From Alteribacillus persepolensis (GTDB lineage Bacteria > Bacillota > Bacilli > Bacillales > Marinococcaceae): DNA of 64,000 nucleotides. The DNA is taken from NCBI RefSeq assembly GCF_900099605.1, contig NZ_FNDK01000012.1, forward strand, positions 1 to 64,000, in the 5' to 3' direction. A program made the position numbers and the translations under genes. The notes below the pieces were generated by a model, which saw only the letters and a program-made list of their open reading frames with translations, searched no databases and was not told where the DNA came from. Positions 60,992-64,000 of this stretch are shown piece after piece; position 1 is the first letter of the stretch; every line of letters begins with the position of its first letter.

Positions 60992-61057
60992 CTTTTTTAC
61001 TAATGTTAACTATTGAATTAAAAAACGGCACAAGTTCCCCAAAACAAGGAGGTTGGG

Positions 61058-61105
61058 ATGAAGTGTAAAGAAAACTTGGCCAGCTTCAATCTTAAGCGCA
61101 AATGA
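61058..61105 (+). CDS. Possible 15-residue peptide of the MntR-flanked unit
   Basis: ATG with a strong AAGGAGG 5 nt upstream encodes MKCKENLASFNLKRK, then TGA. The ribosome site is as good as those of real genes nearby, but the size allows no family assignment; it could be chance. Confidence 0.35.
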   Translation: MKCKENLASFNLKRK

Positions 61106-61264
61106 TGACTTCGCTGTACGTATACCGGTTTTTTCAACGTATTGACGGCATCGATGGTTCGCCTGCACTTAACACAGTACACTTTCCTATCAGTACAAGA
61201 AAAGTACAATATAACAGGCACTTCATGTGCCTATGCGACATACAGTAACATAAACTAACCATGT

Positions 61265-61307
61265 TCTAGAAAGCGAACGACCATGAAGCTTCTAGATTTT
61301 TCTTCTC
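61265..61307 (+). terminator. Terminator of the MntR-flanked mini-unit
   Basis: TCTAGAAAGC/GCTTCTAGA (one bulged A) then TTTTTCTTC. It lies 100 bp before the mntA start, upstream of MntR box 3. Confidence 0.65.
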
Positions 61308-61313
61308 TTATTT

Positions 61314-61329
61314 TTTGCCTAAGAGAAAC
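61314..61329. promoter_or_regulatory. MntR box 3, directly upstream of mntA
   Basis: TTTGCCTAAGAGAAAC, 36 bp before the mntA start. It can overlap a -35 (TTGCCT) paired with TATATG. Confidence 0.75.
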
Positions 61330-61365
61330 TTTTGTGTATATGACAAAAAAGGAGGAATGACACAT

Positions 61366-62289
61366 ATGCGCCGTTGCTTTTTTTTCGCAGCGTGGACGAT
61401 GTTAAGTTTATTATTGGCTTGTGGACAGGAAGCCGCTCAAACTGACACAACCGACGACACCATTCATATCGTCGCCACTACTTCTCAAATTGGAGACATA
61501 GCTAAGAATGTGGGCGGAGAACATGCAGAGGTAAACACTTTGATGGGGCCCGGAGTAGACCCGCACCTCTATCAAGCAACACAGCAGGATATGAATACAT
61601 TAAGCGAAGCCGATATTATTTTTTATAACGGCCATCATTTAGAAGGCAATTTACAGGAGATATTTCATGAAATGAGTAACACGACACCTGTATATGCTGT
61701 CGCAGAAAATACTCCTCGTGATTTGCTGCTCTCTGAAGAAAACAGTGATGCCGTCGATCCTCACCTTTGGTTTGATCCAAATCGTTGGAAATACGCAGTC
61801 GAAGCAGTACAAGACGGCCTGGTGGCTCTTGATGCTAACAACAAAGATGCTTATGCGGAGAACACCCAAGAGTATATCGAGATGTTAGAAGAGTTAGACA
61901 CATACGCTAAAGAACAACTGGCTGCCGTCTCACCTGAAAGTCGTGTATTAGTCACTGCACATGATGCATTTGGTTACTTCGGTGATGCATACGATTTTGA
62001 CGTAGAAGGACTGCAAGGATTAAGCACAGACGCCGAATACAGTGTTCGTGATGTCAACCACTTAGTTCGACTGCTCACCAACCGGAACATAAAAGCTGTC
62101 TTTGTGGAGTCCAGTGTATCTGAAAGAGCTGTAAACGCCGTCATAGAAGGTGCTCGCAAAGAGGGACATGAGGTTGAAATTGGGGGTGAACTGTATTCGG
62201 ATGCCATGGGGGAAGAAGGCACCGATGAAGGGACATATGAAGGAATGTTTATTTCTAATATAGACACTATCGTATCTTCTCTTCAATAA
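61366..62289 (+). CDS. mntA: Manganese ABC transporter, substrate-binding lipoprotein
   Basis: 307 residues of the cluster A-I (TroA/PsaA) family: lipoprotein signal ending LLLAC (Cys ~ residue 18), VATTSQIGDIAKNVGG, metal-ligand regions MGPGVDPHLYQAT and VDPHLWFDPN, the Glu of FVESSVSE and the Asp near the C-terminus. No His-rich loop is present, favouring Mn over Zn, as do the MntR boxes. Start ATG 61366 behind AGGAGG. Confidence 0.92.
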   Translation: MRRCFFFAAWTMLSLLLACGQEAAQTDTTDDTIHIVATTSQIGDIAKNVGGEHAEVNTLMGPGVDPHLYQATQQDMNTLSEADIIFYNGHHLEGNLQEIFHEMSNTTPVYAVAENTPRDLLLSEENSDAVDPHLWFDPNRWKYAVEAVQDGLVALDANNKDAYAENTQEYIEMLEELDTYAKEQLAAVSPESRVLVTAHDAFGYFGDAYDFDVEGLQGLSTDAEYSVRDVNHLVRLLTNRNIKAVFVESSVSERAVNAVIEGARKEGHEVEIGGELYSDAMGEEGTDEGTYEGMFISNIDTIVSSLQ

Positions 62290-62317
62290 TAATGATTCGA
62301 ATGAAAGGAGAAAACCA

Positions 62318-63049
62318 TTGAAAACGGCTGTTAACGTGGAAAAAATAACTGTTGCCTATAAAAAAACACCTGTCTTGCAAGATGTCACATTTTCCATTCC
62401 CGAAGGCCAGTTAGTAGGTATTATTGGTCCGAATGGCGCTGGCAAATCTACCCTTTTAAAATCGATACTTCAACTCGTGCCGAAAACAGCTGGCGACGTA
62501 TCGATTAAAGGAAAGACCGTTCAACAGCAACGTAAATTGATTGGTTATGTCCCGCAGCGCGGCGATGTTGACTGGGATTTTCCCACGAATGCGTTAGACG
62601 TGGTATTAATGGGACGATATGGGCACATTGGCTGGTTCAAACGACCGAAAAAAAAAGATAAGGAGCATGCGTTGTCCTGCTTGGATAAGGTTGGCATGAA
62701 AGCTTATGCCGATCGACAAATCAGCCAGCTTTCCGGCGGGCAACAGCAGCGTGTCTTTCTTGCCCGGGCTTTGGCACAAGATGCATCTATTTATTTCATG
62801 GATGAACCATTTGCTGGTGTCGACGCTGCGACAGAACGTGCCATTATTGCATTGTTAAATGAATTAAAAAAGCAAGGAAAAACCGTCTTGGTAGTTCACC
62901 ATGACTTGCAGACAGCAGAAGAATACTTTGATTGGCTGCTGCTGTTAAATAAACACTTGATTGCTTCTGGACCAGTTTCTAAAACGTTTACCACCGATTT
63001 GTTGCAAAAAACATACGGGGGAAAGCTCGCTTTCCTATCTTCTTCATAA
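62318..63049 (+). CDS. mntB: Manganese ABC transporter, ATP-binding protein
   Basis: 243 residues. Walker A GPNGAGKSTLLKS (~ residues 37-49), ABC signature LSGGQQQRVFLARAL, Walker B ASIYFMDEPF, switch His VVHHDLQ. TTG start behind AAAGGAG, 28 bp after mntA. Confidence 0.95.
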   Translation: MKTAVNVEKITVAYKKTPVLQDVTFSIPEGQLVGIIGPNGAGKSTLLKSILQLVPKTAGDVSIKGKTVQQQRKLIGYVPQRGDVDWDFPTNALDVVLMGRYGHIGWFKRPKKKDKEHALSCLDKVGMKAYADRQISQLSGGQQQRVFLARALAQDASIYFMDEPFAGVDAATERAIIALLNELKKQGKTVLVVHHDLQTAEEYFDWLLLLNKHLIASGPVSKTFTTDLLQKTYGGKLAFLSSS

Positions 63050-63070
63050 TCAACCAGGAGGATACGCAGT

Positions 63071-64000
63071 ATGCAAGAATGGAGTCAATTATTAACAAGT
63101 GCAAACCTGCAATGGGTTTTATTAGGGACATTGTTTCTTGGAATGGCAAGTGGTGTCGTTGGCAGCTTTGTCTTACTCAGAAAAGAAAGTCTAGTCGGTG
63201 ATGCGATGGCACACGCTGCGCTTCCCGGTATTTGTCTAGGTTTTTTGCTGTATGGCAGAGAATTATTTGCGCTCATGGCTGGGGCTGCTTTAACAGGACT
63301 CTTGGCCATTTACGCAATACGGGCAATAACTGCCCATTCCAAACTAAAACAAGATGCTGCTATTGGGATTGTATTATCAGTATTTTTTGGTTTTGGTATT
63401 GTACTTTTAACCTACATTACAAACGGTTCAGCAGGAAACAAAGCTGGATTAGACGAATTTATTTTCGGGCAGGCAGCTTCGCTGGTATTTCAAGACGTAC
63501 AGATTTTGCTTGGAACAGCCATTGTATTACTCATGATTGCGCTGTTATTTTTTAAGGAATTGAAGCTGCTTACGTTTGACCCCTTATTTGCCGGGGGCAT
63601 AGGCTTGCCTGTTTCCTTCTTGCACGGCCTGCTCAGTTCCATGGTCGTTCTGATCGTTATTACTGGCATTCAAGCTGTAGGTGTTGTATTGATGGCCGCA
63701 CTGCTCATCACACCAGCCATTGCCGCCAGGTATTGGACAGAAAAACTTGGAATTATGGCTATGTTGGCAGGTATCATTGGAGGAGTTTCAGGAGTATTTG
63801 GGGCAATGACAAGCGCTGTCGTCCCAGGCCTTCCTACTGGTCCTGTCATTGTGGTATGCGCAACGATTGTCTTTGTATGTTCCTTTTTATTTGCTCCAGC
63901 ACGAGGGCTTGTCTTCCACTGGTTAAAAAATAAAAAAAGAGATCAAGCCATTTGGCAAGAACAAGTGCTTCGCTCTATCTATGAATTGCTGGAAACCCGT
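63071..64000 (+). CDS. mntC: Manganese ABC transporter, permease (runs off the window)
   Basis: 310 codons are visible from an ATG behind AGGAGG, with no stop by the right edge. The ABC-3 permease pattern is clear: hydrophobic helices, ESLVGDAMAHAALPG, GLDEFIFGQAAS and GVVLMAALLITPAIAARYW. After the last helix the chain continues in a soluble helical part (WQEQVLRSIYELLETR). This fits the longer MntC of B. subtilis, which has a regulator-like C-terminal extension. Confidence 0.92.
   Translation, partial: MQEWSQLLTSANLQWVLLGTLFLGMASGVVGSFVLLRKESLVGDAMAHAALPGICLGFLLYGRELFALMAGAALTGLLAIYAIRAITAHSKLKQDAAIGIVLSVFFGFGIVLLTYITNGSAGNKAGLDEFIFGQAASLVFQDVQILLGTAIVLLMIALLFFKELKLLTFDPLFAGGIGLPVSFLHGLLSSMVVLIVITGIQAVGVVLMAALLITPAIAARYWTEKLGIMAMLAGIIGGVSGVFGAMTSAVVPGLPTGPVIVVCATIVFVCSFLFAPARGLVFHWLKNKKRDQAIWQEQVLRSIYELLETR

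Overview
The window is chromosomal DNA from a Bacillaceae bacterium, probably a moderately halophilic or alkaliphilic relative of Bacillus. This rests on the gene order acpS - ydcC - alr - endoAI - rsbRSTUVW-sigB-rsbX - tex - cmpA - ydcK - tRNA cluster, which matches the Bacillus subtilis sigB neighbourhood. Low-GC-type promoters, strong AGGAGG ribosome sites and very acidic secreted proteins agree with it. I see no prophage, transposase, rRNA gene or CRISPR array.

Layout. 1-1,290: twelve tRNA genes on the minus strand behind one promoter. 1,460-14,910: ydcK, cmpA (40 codons), tex, the complete eight-gene SigB module with an internal SigB promoter, an EndoAI antitoxin gene whose toxin partner is missing, alr, a lipoprotein, the NAD(P)HX repair enzyme and acpS. 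15,000-24,000: rhomboid protease, a CsoR-family sensor, sigX-rsiX with an autoregulatory promoter, several very small genes (31, 47 and 43 codons), a GerMN lipoprotein, a LysM/SleB-type hydrolase, a YodB-like regulator, a hemolysin-III protein and a CAP-domain protein. 24,000-33,000: an RsbR paralogue with its own SigB promoter, prfC, a HAD phosphatase, a lysine riboswitch with an NhaC-type transporter, a universal stress protein and a SulP transporter. 33,000-42,900: SWIM/SNF2 helicase; a cstA - small CC-ending protein - ArsA-type ATPase operon; a TPP riboswitch with thiT; methionine gamma-lyase.

43,000-49,200 is a nitrogen-assimilation block: nasF-nirB-nirD and, upstream, a formate/nitrite channel followed by a decayed cyanase gene. 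Both units carry perfect 17-bp TnrA/GlnR boxes. 49,460-52,105: thiD-thiM-thiE under a second TPP riboswitch. 52,155-57,221: an RND exporter (swrC-like) with a MarR regulator and type II pantothenate kinase. 57,400-60,700: cardiolipin synthase, glycerate kinase and an unknown protein. 60,890-64,000: an mntABC manganese ABC transporter behind several MntR-type boxes; a short MntR-flanked transcription unit with its own terminator precedes it. The last gene runs off the right edge.

Main points for follow-up: the four-lesion cyanase pseudogene, the MntR-flanked mini-unit, the antitoxin without a toxin, an RsbR paralogue with Asp at a phospho-Thr position and a SigB promoter, the cstA/CC-protein/ArsA operon, four genes whose stop codons lie inside their own terminator hairpins, and two hairpin-rich repeat mosaics (36.5 and 49.2 kb). 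All assignments come from reading the sequence; no database search was run.
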